Source: Pictodentalium vernedei (lineage: Eukaryota > Mollusca > Scaphopoda > Dentaliida > Dentaliidae). Taken from it: a stretch of 64,000 nt of DNA. The notes beneath the pieces are model-generated. The model was not told the DNA's origin, made no database searches, and saw only the letters and a program-made list of their open reading frames with translations. The stretch is from contig CM062290.1 of NCBI GenBank assembly GCA_031216915.1, positions 259,136,291 to 259,200,290 of the forward strand, in the 5' to 3' direction. The translations under genes were made by a program, and so were the position numbers. Shown one piece after another: positions 42,623-53,545 of the stretch (positions within the stretch are counted from its first letter, which is position 1; each line of letters starts with the position of its first letter).

Positions 42623-43848
42623 AGGCTCTCAAGAGCCTGTAATCGCTCACCTGGCAAAACTACATATCTCTCAGTTATTCTAATCAAAATCAAAGAATGC
42701 TCTGATTGCCATGCTACTTCATCTGTGCAAAACAGAATGATGACTGTTTTTAGAGGACTTTCCATATATTATTTGTGCCAAGTAGTTTCAGCTGAGAAGA
42801 CAAAAATGTGATTTCCCATAGGATTTCCATGGTAACTATGAGCTGCAATTGTGGCCATGTTTTCAACACGATCAACATTACATGAGGATCATTGATATGT
42901 GTCCCAGTCATCAAGCATGTGAAGTATTAAAACATTTGGCCTTGTGGTTTCTGAGAAGATTTTTCAAAATAGACCAATTAGAATCAAAGAATGCCTCTGG
43001 CAGCCACGTTTTTAAACCAACAGGAACAAAATGATGAACAGCTGTAGAACCTCTCATAGACCATTCCTGCCAAGTTTGGTTCACATTGGCTCAGTAGTTC
43101 CAGAGAAGAAGATGAAAATGTGATTTCCCATAGGGTTTCTATATTAACTATAAGCTGCAATTGCAGCTAAGTTTGCAACCCAACCAACATTAAATGAGGA
43201 TCATTTGTAGAGGGTATCCCAGTCATCCATCATGTGAAATTATGAAACATTTGGCCCAGCGGTTTCAGAGGAGAAGATTTTTCAAAATCCACCAATCAAA
43301 ATCAAAGAATGTCTCTGGAGGCCGTGTTTTTCAACTGACTGGAACAAAATGAGGATCGTTTATGGAGGACCCCACATAGACCATTTCTGCCAAGTTTGGT
43401 ACACATTGGCTTAGTAGTTCCAGAGAAGAAGATGAAAATGTGATTTCCCACAGGGTTTCTATGGTAACTATAAACTGCAATTGCAGCCATGTTTGCAGCC
43501 CAATCAACATTAAATGAGGATCTTTGGTAGAGGGTGTCCCAGTCATCAATTATGTGAAGTTTCAAAACATTTGGCCTTGTAGTTTCAAAACATTTTTGAA
43601 AATCCACCAACCAGAATCAAAGAATGCCCCTGGCAGCCATGTTTTTCTCCAACGGGAACAAAATGAGGATCGCTAGTAGAGGACCTCCCATAGACCATTC
43701 CTGCCAAGTTTGGTTCACATCAGCTCAGTGGTTCCAGAAAAGATGAAAATGTGAAAAGTTTACGGACAATGATGGACGCTGAATGACGACGGATGCCAAG
43801 TGATGGCAATAACTTACATGGCCTTTTAGGCCAGGTGAGCTAATAATA
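42622..43848 (+). mobile_element. Satellite-bearing element, 318-bp units, both class II ends
   Basis: The 5' end is AGGCTCTCAAGAGCCTGTAA then TCGCTCACCTGGC. Units recur at 42826, 43137 and 43455 ('tttctatggtaactata'). The 3' end is the hairpin TTACATGGCC/GGCCAGGTGAG then CTAATAAT (43813-43848). The 5' GCTCACCTGGC is the reverse complement of the 3' GCCAGGTGAGC. Other parts of this family lie at 56.5-57.3, 57.97-58.27 and 61.49-62.55 kb. Confidence 0.85.
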
Positions 43849-43957
43849 ACACTTTAAAAATAATATGAAGGACACCTACAGAATATGAAGCTTTTAAATT
43901 GCAGTACCTACACTCTTCAAAATAAAGCCCAAATATGGGCTTCCAGCACTCTACCCG
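43849..43957. mobile_element. TTAA MITE, right half
   Basis: 'aagcccaaatatgggcttcc' then AGCACTCTACC, matching the right end of 38305-38554. It ends 23 bp from the splice donor of the PRDM exon. Confidence 0.7.
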
Positions 43958-43980
43958 AAAAATAAGATTATGAGTTCTAC

Positions 43981-44139
43981 CTTCATTGCTTTGTAGTAAA
44001 TATCCCATCCCTTCTGGACAGACACAATATTCTGTTCTTCAAGAAATCGTGCACAGTTAACATTTCTCATCCAATTTCCTTTAGCAGGATCAGTAGCATT
44101 GAGGATGTGATGTAATTTATTTGTCTCCGAATTATACAC
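43981..44139 (-). CDS. PRDM-family gene, PR/SET-domain exon (second seen)
   Basis: A 159-bp exon (53 codons), preceded by TTTTTATTTCAG and followed by GTAGAACTC, phase 0 at both ends. It encodes VYNSETNKLHHILNATDPAK, GNWMRNVNCARFLEEQNIVS and VQKGWDIYYKAMK. NWMR.VNCAR..EEQN....Q...IYY is the core PR-domain signature (a SET-domain relative; many PRDM proteins methylate histone H3). The NWMR/VNCAR/EEQN pattern is closest in my judgement to PRDM7/9/11-type PR domains, but subfamily needs a tree. It joins in phase to 49960-50069 upstream and 21675-21765 downstream. All catalytic-core positions visible look intact and there is no stop. Confidence 0.9.
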
Positions 44140-44489
44140 CTGAAATAAAAATATTTTACACTTGAATAAACAAATATGATTTCATTAATCATTTATTTTA
44201 CCCAAGCTGTGAGCAATATCACCAAAAACCTCTTCTAAATAATATTATTCAGGGAAGCTGGAAGGTGAAATGGCCAAAATGGCAAGGGGGAGATCATGTC
44301 TTGGGGGTAGCTTGTGAAGATGATCACTCTACCTGTTAAGGGACCAATCTATGTTTCAGGAGGAAAGAGACAACAAAAATTTATTTCCATATGTATCTGG
44401 ATAACAGGATTACATTAACGAGAAAATAGAGCAACATGAAGCATTGCATATGCCCCCTCCTGCAATGTCAACATGGGCAATACAAAAGT
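44140..44489. other. Unassigned intronic sequence
   Basis: Contains only the acceptor side of exon 43981-44139 (polypyrimidine on the minus strand). No repeat recognised. Confidence 0.4.
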
Positions 44490-45862
44490 CTAAAAAAGGG
44501 GCATAACTGTGATAACAGTGGTAAATATACATGGGCATAACCTGCAATATGCAGCTATCTGTTCCCCCAGAATGGTCTATCACCACACTAAAGGACATCA
44601 AAATCCAACAACCCATGCCATAGTTATAATACAAAATGTTCATATGGAAAGTTTTATAAGTGTAACAAGGGCCATAACTCTGATCTGTATTCATGGAGCA
44701 AACCCGCAATATATGGATGCCTTTTCCCCCATGTTAGTGTCTCACCATACCAAAGGACATCAAAATCTGCACACAAATGACTGAGTTATTGCAAAACATT
44801 CATACAAAGAGTTTTCTAAGCGTAACAAGGCCCATGATTCTGGTAAAAATTTACAGACAAACCCAGCGATATATGGATATCATGTCCCTCATGCTGGTCT
44901 ATAAGCATACCACAGGACATCAAAATCTGACAACCGATGCCAGATTTATAATGTAAAACATTCATTTTACTATTATTCTAAGCCCCATAACTCCGATTTG
45001 TACATATGGACCAAACCTGCACTATGTGGATGTCTTCTCCCCCATGCTATTCTCTCACCATACCCAAGGACATAAAAATCTGCACACAGATGACTAAGTT
45101 ATAATGCAAAACATGGTACAGAGAGTTTTCAAAGTGTAAGAAAGCCATAACTCTGGTAGGAATGTAGCAGACAAAATCTGTGATATGTGGATATCATGTC
45201 TCTCATGCTGATCTATCACCATAAAAAATCGACATTACAATCAGACCACTGATGCCTGAGTTATAATGCAAAATGTTTTTATTATTCTAAATCCCATAAC
45301 TCTGGTCTGTATGCGTGGACCAATCTGCAATATGAGAATGTCTTCTCCCCCATGCTATTCTCTCACCATACAAAAGGACATCCAAATCCGCACACAAATG
45401 ACTGAGTTATAATGCAAAATGCTCATACAGAGAGTTTTTTAAGTGTCAGAAGGGATATAACTCTGGTAGGAATGTATGGGCGAAACCGGCAATATGATAT
45501 GTGGATATCATGTCTATCATGCTGGTCTATCACCAAACCAAAGGACATAACAATCCGACAACTGATACCAGAGTTATAATGTAAAATGTTCATTTTACTA
45601 TTTTTTCTAAGTCCAACAATGGCCATAACTCTGGTATGAATGCGTGGAAAAAATCCACAGTTTGTGGATAACCTTTCCCCATGCTGGTCTATCCCCATAT
45701 CAAAGGACAAATCAAAATCAAAATGCGACAACTGATGCACGAGTTGTAATATATAATGTTTGTATGAACATTTCAGATGGACATACGGATGTACAAACAT
45801 ATGGACAGAGACATCGAATATATACCCACCAAACCTCCTAAGGAGGTTGTGGGCATAACAAG
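44490..45862 (+). mobile_element. Satellite-bearing element, ~158-bp units in dimers, class I 3' end
   Basis: 'cataactctg' or variants at 44505, 44675, 44833, 44988, 45147, 45297, 45460 and 45625. Two unit types alternate: 'atggatatcatgtc.ctcatgctggtctat' and 'tggatgtcttctcccccatgctattctct'. It ends with GATGGACATACGGATGTAC, then CGAATATATACCCACCAAAC, hairpin CCTCC/GGAGG, GGGCATAACAAG. Confidence 0.85.
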
Positions 45863-45915
45863 TAGAAGATAACATGTCACTGTGTGCACTGATCTGCATG
45901 CTATGATCATAGTAA

Positions 45916-46012
45916 AGCTATCATATTCTGTACATATTACCTATACACAAGTAATGTTTCAGCCAATGAAACATTGCTTGTGTACAGGTAATATGTACAG
46001 AATATGATAGCT
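45916..46012. mobile_element. Palindromic element, ~44-bp arms
   Basis: AGCTATCATATTCTGTACAT then 'attacct.tacacaagtaatgtttca' against its reverse complement ending AGAATATGATAGCT, with a ~5-bp loop GCCAA. Few mismatches, so probably young. Confidence 0.9.
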
Positions 46013-46469
46013 GGAAGTTCTTTGGTTGAAACATTACTTTTGCTTTCTATTGATAACCAGGAGAATCTGTCGTGCTTTGAATGCAATTTCATAGGGAAAT
46101 TTTGATTAATTCCAACACGAAATGATGTCAAAATAAGCACACAGTTTGTGACAGAACTTTTAGTTTTAACTGTCACATGAAATGGTATCAAAAATTTCCA
46201 GACTTTGACTTCCACAAATAGCTCATCGTTATTATTCTTTTCCAATAAAGTTTGGCTGAAGAAGATGAGAGTTTTAACTTTTTCATATCCATATAATGCC
46301 TGTATCAAATGAGTCTGACATGACATTATTGACATGCGCAGATTTTTGAGGCAACATTTTAACTAACAAATGCAAAAATAAAAACTTGAATGACTTTGCA
46401 GTGAATATCCTGGACAAACATTCCATAAGTTCTTTTATGTTTATATATCAGGAGATGAATCCATTTATT

Positions 46470-46690
46470 TATGGGTGTTTAGGGTCAATGCATGCTATAT
46501 CATGACCGCAACATAGGTTTGAAGTCAAGTTTAGCCAATCTATGCTCTCCACTTCAGAGGACTTCCACCTCACTGCACTGGTGAACACGTCCTATTTTAC
46601 CAGTAAAGCAGAACTTTTTTTCTATAGTAAACAAGCACTGCTCCACTTCTTTGGGTTTCCATGCAGGGAATATTTTAATTTTTGAAACTT
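46470..46690 (-). mobile_element. Second SINE-like family, copy 2
   Basis: Shares 'tcatgaccgcaacat.g', 'aagtcaagtttag', 'agaggacttcca' and TCCTATTTTACCAGTAAA with 37625-37845. Confidence 0.7.
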
Positions 46691-47540
46691 GCATAGCAAT
46701 TGCTATACATACTGAAAAAGTGTATAGCATTTTATGAAAAGTGCATAGCAGCTTCTAAATCTTAATTTTCAAATATAAATTGGAGTGTAAAGTAAATTTG
46801 GGTGTGATTCAAAATTTGTTAGTTAACTGGGTAATAGGGGCTTATAAAGGGTTCTTTTTGCAAGAGGTGGCAGCATTTTACTTTTGACCAATTCTGGAAA
46901 ATATTTTGACCAACTTTTGGGAGGGACATTTTAACCAGTATTGTGGGATGTTTTGTTTATCAAGGAACAATTTTGTTTAGGGGACATTCTGGTTTGGGAA
47001 TGTTTTGACCAATACCCGAGATTAGTCAAGTGTTATAAAAAGAGTGGCTTTCAAATAACATTTTCAGCTTTCATTTGTACTTTAAAATGTTTTTACAATC
47101 ACTTTTGAGTGAATATTTTCAATACTGAGCTGCATAAATTTATATTGACTGATAAAATTTTCCTAAATGAACACCTTCAATGCACAACTTACTGAAATTG
47201 ACAGAAACTCATACTTTGTTTAGAAGAGAAGAAGCTAGTACATGCAATTTGTGAATTGGAAGTATTGTTACACTGAATTGTGGGAGTTGCATGGATTTCC
47301 CAGGATGCTGATAAGCCATGCTTTCAGGCTCAATGTGATGTTTTTACAAATGTTGTGAATAGTCTTCCTCTTGTCAATCAGAACTGTAAATGGTAACATG
47401 AGAAAAGGATTTAAATAAAAACAACACATATTAGTATGTATTATCAACCTTTTATTCTTTAGAAACGTAAACTAAACATAGACTTTGAAATTCAGTACCC
47501 TACGGAAATATTAAACAAATGCACACACAAGCTGATGCAA
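46691..47540. other. Unassigned sequence
   Basis: AT-rich. 'ttttgacca' recurs at about 46880, 46910 and 46990, and 'gcatagca' near 46690-46750. No gene seen. Confidence 0.4.
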
Positions 47541-47546
47541 GTTTTA

Positions 47547-47711
47547 CCTGGTAGAGTGCTGGAAGCCCATATTTGGGCTTTATTCATTCTAAAGTATCTG
47601 TACTACAACTCAAAGGGGTTATGTTCTGTGGGAATGCTGTGTATTGTCTTTGAAGTGAAATTATTTAGTCTGTAAGGATTTGCCTTGTTACAATTTATGG
47701 GAGAGTGGCTC
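47547..47711. mobile_element. TTAA MITE half, inverted
   Basis: CCTGGTAGAGTGCTGGAAGC then 'ccatatttgggct...' is the reverse complement of the right half of 38305-38554. It stops at 'ttatgggagagtgg', in the central hairpin. Confidence 0.75.
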
Positions 47712-48655
47712 ATATTGCATGTAGTTAAAGATTGAGTTCCCATAGGTAGCCCAAATATGAATCCAGGGACTTGATGTGAACAAACTTGAATCTGACCCCC
47801 CTAAGGATGTGCTATACCAGTCATCAAAAGATTCTGACTGGTGAATCTGAAAAAGAAAATTTAAAAAATAGTGAACTAGAGATGTTGTATACCAAATATC
47901 AAAGGATTCTGACTGGTGAATCTGAAGAAGGTTTTTGAATAAATTCCCTCATATGTCATTAAGTTAAAATTCGGGTTCCCATAAGGAGCCCAAATATGAA
48001 TCCAGGAACTTGATTTGAACAGAAGATTCTGACTGATGGATCTGAAGAAGAATAAAAATAAATAAAGAAAGGATATTACTCATATTACACAAAGTTAAAA
48101 TTTGGGCTCCCCCAGGGAACTCAAATATGACTCCAGGACTTGATTTGAACAAACTTCAAGCTGATCCCCCCTAAAGATGCAGTATACCAAATATCAAGAG
48201 ATTTTGGCTGGTAGATCTGAATAAGAAGATTTTTAAATACATTTCCTCATATTGCACAAAGTTAAAATTTGGGTTCCCAAAGAGAGCCCTAATATGAACC
48301 CGGGGACTTGTTTCAAACAAACCTGAATCTGACCCCTTTAAGGATGTTGCCAAGTATCAGAAGATTCTGATTGGTAGTTCTGTAAAAGAAAATTTGTTAA
48401 TATTATTTTTTTAAAGGCTAACAGAATTATGCCCCTTGTGACCTATGTGGGCATGGCAAATTTATTTGAACAAACTTGAACTGACATTTGATAAGAAACA
48501 TGCATATCAAATTTGGTTCAATTTGGCCCAGTTGTTTATGAGGAGAAGTTGATAAAGTAAAGTACATGCCGAAGCGATGGATGGATGACGGACGACGGTT
48601 GAAATGTGATCACTAAAGCTCTCCTTGAGCTTCACTCAGGTGAGCTAAGAATGTG
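47712..48655 (+). mobile_element. Satellite-bearing element, ~170-bp units, class II 3' end
   Basis: About five units with 'gacttgatttgaacaaactt', 'taccaaatatcaaa.gattctg' and 'tcatattgcacaaagttaaaatt'. It ends with ATGGATGGATGACGGACGAC, then hairpin CTCTCCTTGAG/CTCAGGTGAG and CTAAGAATG (48617-48651). Confidence 0.8.
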
Positions 48656-48929
48656 AAAAACAAAAAAAAACAAACAAACAATCAGCAAATGTAATTCCCT
48701 GGCTGTCTGCCAAGTTCAACTCCTACCATTATCTTGCCGTAACCACTTAAACATTATACACTTGATTGTAACAACCTAACATTGTAACCATCCAACAGAA
48801 ATGAAAAAAGGCAGACATTCAGTAGCATTTTAAATTGCCTCTGATAAGTCTTCATGTTGAAAAAACCAGTAAGGCTATAAGCACCATATGGGACATTGAC
48901 CAATATCGGAGTCCTCTTTAACTCCTATT

Positions 48930-48960
48930 GAGTTGATTGGGGGGTAGGGGGGGGGGGGGG
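48930..48960 (-). repeat. G-run
   Basis: Poly-G tract (with TAG interruption) directly before the 5S-headed SINE. Confidence 0.8.
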
Positions 48961-48961
48961 C

Positions 48962-49324
48962 AGTCGCATTGCTGTAACCAGTTCTCGTCAGATCACCGAA
49001 GTTAAGCAACGTCGAGCCCACTTAGTCCTTGGATGGGTGACCATCTGAGCGATCGATTCGAACAACCACGTTGCATCCTTGGGCAAGGCACTTAACCCCA
49101 ATCATCTACATGGGGGTGTACTAAGGTGCACTGCATGTCGATGGTGCGCATGTCTTCAACCAATCTAACCCTGCCTGTGCTGCAGTGTGGAGTTACAATG
49201 TTGGGGAGATGGCAGCTGCTCGTCATTGCTTGGTAGTTCTCTCCAGGTACTCCAGCTTCCTCCACCCATAAAACTGTCACAGACACGATATGACCTTGGC
49301 TGTTCAAGTGTCATTAAACCTTAA

Positions 49325-49383
<59 letters not shown>

Positions 49384-49388
49384 ATATT
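48962..49388 (+). mobile_element. SINE with 5S rRNA head (SINE3-type)
   Basis: 48975-49045 reads as 5S rRNA: CCAGTTCTCGTCAGATCACC, GAAGTTAAGCAACGTCGAGC, CTTGGATGGGTGACC (pol III box A and box C). It then joins the same body as the tRNA-headed SINEs: CCTTGGGCAAGGCACTTAAC, TGCATGTCGATGGTGCGCAT, 'caggtactccagcttcctcc'. It ends in a long (AAAT)n tail (49323-49386). It is not a 5S gene, as the 3' third of 5S is missing. Confidence 0.92.
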
Positions 49389-49470
49389 GAGTTGATTTTC
49401 TTGATTTTTCCTGACTGGCAAAGTGGCTATTCAATTACATGTTACAGGATTCCACTGCACAAGTGTTGAA
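49389..49470 (-). repeat. Short dispersed repeat
   Basis: 'ggcaaagtggctattcaatt' is inverted relative to 'aattgaatagccactttgtc' at about 37884. Confidence 0.5.
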
Positions 49471-49654
49471 ATCTGTTACGTTAATATTTTAAAAATCACT
49501 AAAATTTATTAGGCAAGATGCAGACTGCTTCACTCTGAATTTTTATTAATAAATGAAAATGATTTATTCAACATTAAGAATAGTAGTTTGTGAGAAAGTA
49601 AACAGTGTGAAGAAATCAGTAGAGGATTTCCAGTTCTCTTCATTAAATTCCTAA

Positions 49655-49785
49655 AGTTGCTTGATGGTGAATGGTGGTGCTCTCCAGGTACTCCAGTTTC
49701 CTCCACCTGTAAAACTGTGTGACATGAAAATACCCTCACCATTAAAAGTGTCATTAAATTCCAATAAAATAAACAAAAAAAAAAC
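49655..49785 (+). mobile_element. SINE 3' fragment
   Basis: 'tggtgctctccaggtactcc', 'agtttcctccacctgtaaaactgtg' and 'aaaagtgtcattaaattccaataaaa' match the 3' part of 48962-49388. Confidence 0.75.
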
Positions 49786-49959
49786 TCCAAACAATTAAAT
49801 GTTAACTCTTAGCCATCATCCAGTAGAAAAATTACGAAAACAAATCTGTAACAAATGTTTATAAGGTTTTAGTATAGTAGTTAGATAATTCACTAATGTC
49901 TCTTAATTGTCTTAAATGTCTCTAAATTAAGCACAAATATGCAGTTGTGAACTACTCAC

Positions 49960-50069
49960 CTCCCAGGCATATCTCATGTTGACATTTTTATAGTCTTCTT
50001 CATAGGTGCGTATACCTTTGAATGGGCCAAATATTTTGTCTTCTGGAATTGCAATTTTACACCATACTC
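49960..50069 (-). CDS. PRDM-family gene, PR/SET-domain exon (first seen)
   Basis: A 110-bp exon preceded by TTTTTGGTGTTCCCAG and followed by GTGAGTAG. It enters in phase 1 (its first two bases finish a Gly codon) and leaves in phase 0. It encodes VWCKIAIPEDKIFGPFKGIR then TYEEDYKNVNMRYAWE. (G)VW...I.....FGPF.G....WE is the opening of a PR domain. Its 3' neighbour is 43981-44139 after a 5.8-kb intron. The preceding exon, which should end with the G of the Gly codon, was not identified in 50070-64000. Confidence 0.9.
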
Positions 50070-50879
50070 CTGGGAACACCAAAAAGATGACATCAGCAAT
50101 TAGTTCAAGTCTGATATTATCAACCATCATAACACAATTGTTATTACTGTTACAATTTTTATTGCGGTTTAGTGACACTTTTGACAGCCAGGGTCACCTC
50201 GTGTCAGAGACAGTTGCAATCATGTGTAGTACTAGTACACACAAAGGCAATGTGTTTTCGCACTTGGTCACACACCATAGGACGAAACTCAAGTAATAGC
50301 CCTTTGGCCTATTGATTCCACTGTGTGTTGCAGTGGACATGGGTGATGGTTAACCCTATACACACTGATGTCAGAATATAAAACTTTCATGCTGAAAATA
50401 TCAAGTAAGTAAGTATATCTTTATTAACATAACATGTGCTATACACAGTAAAAATACATAAGATATGTATTTATTATGAAGCGCCTGGCCCTCTGGAGCC
50501 ATATGTCACCTCTTAGTAAAAAAGTGATTCCCATTCACATACTCAGAGTGCATTCACTCACACATTCATCATTCATCCACACAAACATTTATTCCCAGAT
50601 TTACTGATATATTCATTCACATATTCATTCATTCATCCCCCTGTTTTCAAGCAGTTATTTATTCATTCACTACACTTTTCCTCACATATTGTGGGGCCTG
50701 AGGTGCTCACCTGGCAATAGTTGTTTAAAGAAGGATTTAATTAGCATTTATAGCTAGTTAACACTACAGAGGAATGAAGTTATTTAATTATTTATAACTA
50801 TGTTATCCATGCCAGTAGATTTTTTTCTAGTACTGGGATGCTACCACAGAAATAATACCCTGATTTCCAGTAATGCAAA
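50070..50879. other. Unassigned intronic sequence with possible retroelement 3' tail
   Basis: 50402-50540 begins with (AAGT)n-like repeats followed by 'atatctttattaacat', which read on the minus strand could be the 3' end of a LINE. 50520-50690 has CATTCA-rich repeats. 50700 carries 'gctcacctggca', resembling a class II 5' end. No gene. Confidence 0.4.
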
Positions 50880-53320
50880 ACTTGGGAGTCCAAATATCAA
50901 CCTGGGAACTTAACTTGAACAAACTTGAGCCCGAGTCCTTCCCTTCCACCACTAGGATGCTGTATACCAAATGTGAAAGCAGTCTGACTGGAGGATCTGA
51001 AGGAGAAGATTTTTAAAGAAATTTCCTCATATTGCACTAAGCTGAAATTCGGGATACTATTGGGGGCCCAAATATTAACCCAGAAACCTAATTTGAACAA
51101 ACTTGAATCTCACCCCCTAGAGATGTTGTATACCAAATACAAAAGCACTCTGACTGGTGGACCTGGAGAAGATGACTTTTAAAGAAATTCCCTCATAATG
51201 CACTAAGTTAAACTTCAGGATCCTATAAAAGCCCAAATATTAACTCAGGGACTTGATTTGAACAAACTTGAATCTGAGATCCCCCCCCCCCCCCCCCCCC
51301 CCAAAGAGATTTTGTATACCAAATATCAAAACATTCTAAGAGATGGTTCTGGAGAAGAAGACTTTTAAAGAATTCCTTCATATTGCACTAAGCCCAAATA
51401 TTAACCCAGGAACCTGATTTGAACAAACTTGAATCTGACCCACTTAGAGGTGTTGTATACCAAATATGAAAAGATTCTAACTGGGGAATCTGCAGAAGAA
51501 TATTTTTAAAGAAATTCCCTTATATTGCACCAAGTTAAAATTTGGGCTCACATAGGAAGCCCAAATATGAACCCATGGACTCGATTTTACCAAATTAGAA
51601 TGTGATCCCCCTAGAGACGTTTTATACCAAATATGAAAGCATTCTGACTGGTGGATCTGAAAAGAAGATTTTTAAAGAAATTTCCTCATGTTGCACTAAG
51701 TTAAAATCTGGGCTACCATAGGGAGTCCAAATATTAACCTAGGGAGAGAATTTGAACAAACTTGAATCTCACCCCCTAGAGATGTTGTATACCAAATACA
51801 AAAGTATTCTGACTGCAGGACCTGGAGAAGATGATTTTTAAAGAAATTCCCTTATATTTAATTCTAAGTTAAAAATTCAGCAGGCTCCCATAAAAGTCCA
51901 AATATTAACTCAGGGACTTGATTTGAACAAACCGGAATCTGACTCCTCCCCCCACACAAGCCCAAATATTAACCTAGGGACCCAATTTGAACAAACTTGC
52001 ACCCCCCCCCCCCCCCTAGAGATGTTGTATACCAAATATGAAAGCATTCTGACTGGATCTGAAGAAAAAGATAAAGAAATTCCCTCATATTGCGCTAAGT
52101 TAAAATTTGGGCTACCAATGGGAGCCCAAATATCAACCCAGGTACTTGATTTGAACAAATTTGAATCCCCCCCCCCTTAGAGATGTTGTATACCAAATAT
52201 GAAAGCTTTCTGACTGGTGGGTCAGAAGATGATTTTTAAAGAAATTCACTCATACTGCACTAAGTTAAAATTCGGGCTGCCATGGGGGGCCTAAATATTA
52301 ACCCAGGCACTTGATTTCAACAGACTTGAATTTGACCCCTCCCCCCCCCCCCCCACACCCTAAGATGTTGCATACCAAATATCAAAGCATTCTTTTTAAA
52401 GATTACTCCCTATATTGCCAAAAAGATAAAAATTTGGGTTCCTCTTCAGAGCCCAAATATGAACCAAGGGGCTTCATGTTAACACACTTGTATCTGACAC
52501 ACTCCACCCCCACCCCCATGGATGCTGTAAACCAAATATAAAAAGATTCTGATCAGTGGTTGTGGAGAAATTGTGGAGAAATTTTTTTTTTAATTTTTGC
52601 TGAAAATATGCTGACTCAACATTTTTTCAATACCCATCCCCCCCCCCACCCCACCCCCTATAGAACACCTTGACACAACCAATGGCAATTTTTTTACCAG
52701 TCAGTTCTACTGGTCTCAAGTATGCTTCATACCAAATAACAGTTCTCTGTTCTGTGAGGTTTGGGAAATATGGGCATTTAAAAATATTTCTATTTCCAGC
52801 TCCTGGAGTTCCCATGAGGATACATGAGATTTTTTTTTTTTTGCATGAATCAAGTATGACTCAATAACACCACATATCAAATTTGGTTCAAATCGGACCA
52901 TCAGTTCAGAAAATACAAATTTCAGGCAGGGCAACAAATCTTGGACCCTCCCCCCCCCCCCCTCCCACTACAAAAGCAAATGTTGATACACGAACTTCGT
53001 TTGAACAAACTTGATTCTATTGATTCTACACCACAAAAGGAAGCTCCATACTAAATATCAAGTCATTGCACCCACTGGTTCATGAGAAGAAGATGTTAAG
53101 AATTTTGATGGATTTTCTCCACCCCTACCCTAAGAGACTGGGCAAGTTGATTTGAAAAAAACAAAACAAATGCGATGTGAGAGCAAGCAATCATCTCAAA
53201 TATAACTCAAATTGGTTCAGCAGTTTAGGAGGGGCAGTTGCAAACATCCTGTTCACGGACGACAGACGGTGAATGATCACTATAGCTTATCCTGGCTCAC
53301 TGAGCTCTGTCAAACAAGAA
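50880..53320 (+). mobile_element. Long array of ~170-bp satellite units
   Basis: About 13 units with 'ttgaacaaacttgaatctga', 'gttgtataccaaatat.aaa' and 'ctcatattgcactaagttaaa'. Poly-C expansions occur at one unit position (51279-51301, 51996-52014, 52168-52177, 52330-52347), and further C-runs lie in the more diverged units near 52640 and 52950. It ends after GGACGACAGACGG (about 53255-53270) in a decayed class II end (ATCACTATAGCTTATCCTGG then CTCACTGAGCT). Confidence 0.85.
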
Positions 53321-53523
53321 TAAATTGGTTAAATTCCTAGTTGCATTGTGAGAAGAATTTGCTGTTTGATAATATCGATATTTTGACATCAGTGTACAGG
53401 TGTTCATATATACCAGAACTGTGATTACAAGAAAATGGTATTTTTCTTAGTCAGATGGGGAAGTGACATGCTTATACACCAGTGGGTTCATAAAATACAA
53501 AAAGTCAAGACCGACAAATTAAT

Positions 53524-53545
53524 ACCCCCCCCCCCCCCCCCCCCT
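53524..53545 (+). repeat. Poly-C run
   Basis: About 20 consecutive C. The open frame through it (53435-53782) is not supported as a gene. Confidence 0.9.

Noticed and set aside
48962-49050. 5S rRNA gene
   Set aside because: Lacks the 3' third of 5S and joins a SINE body with an (AAAT)n tail.
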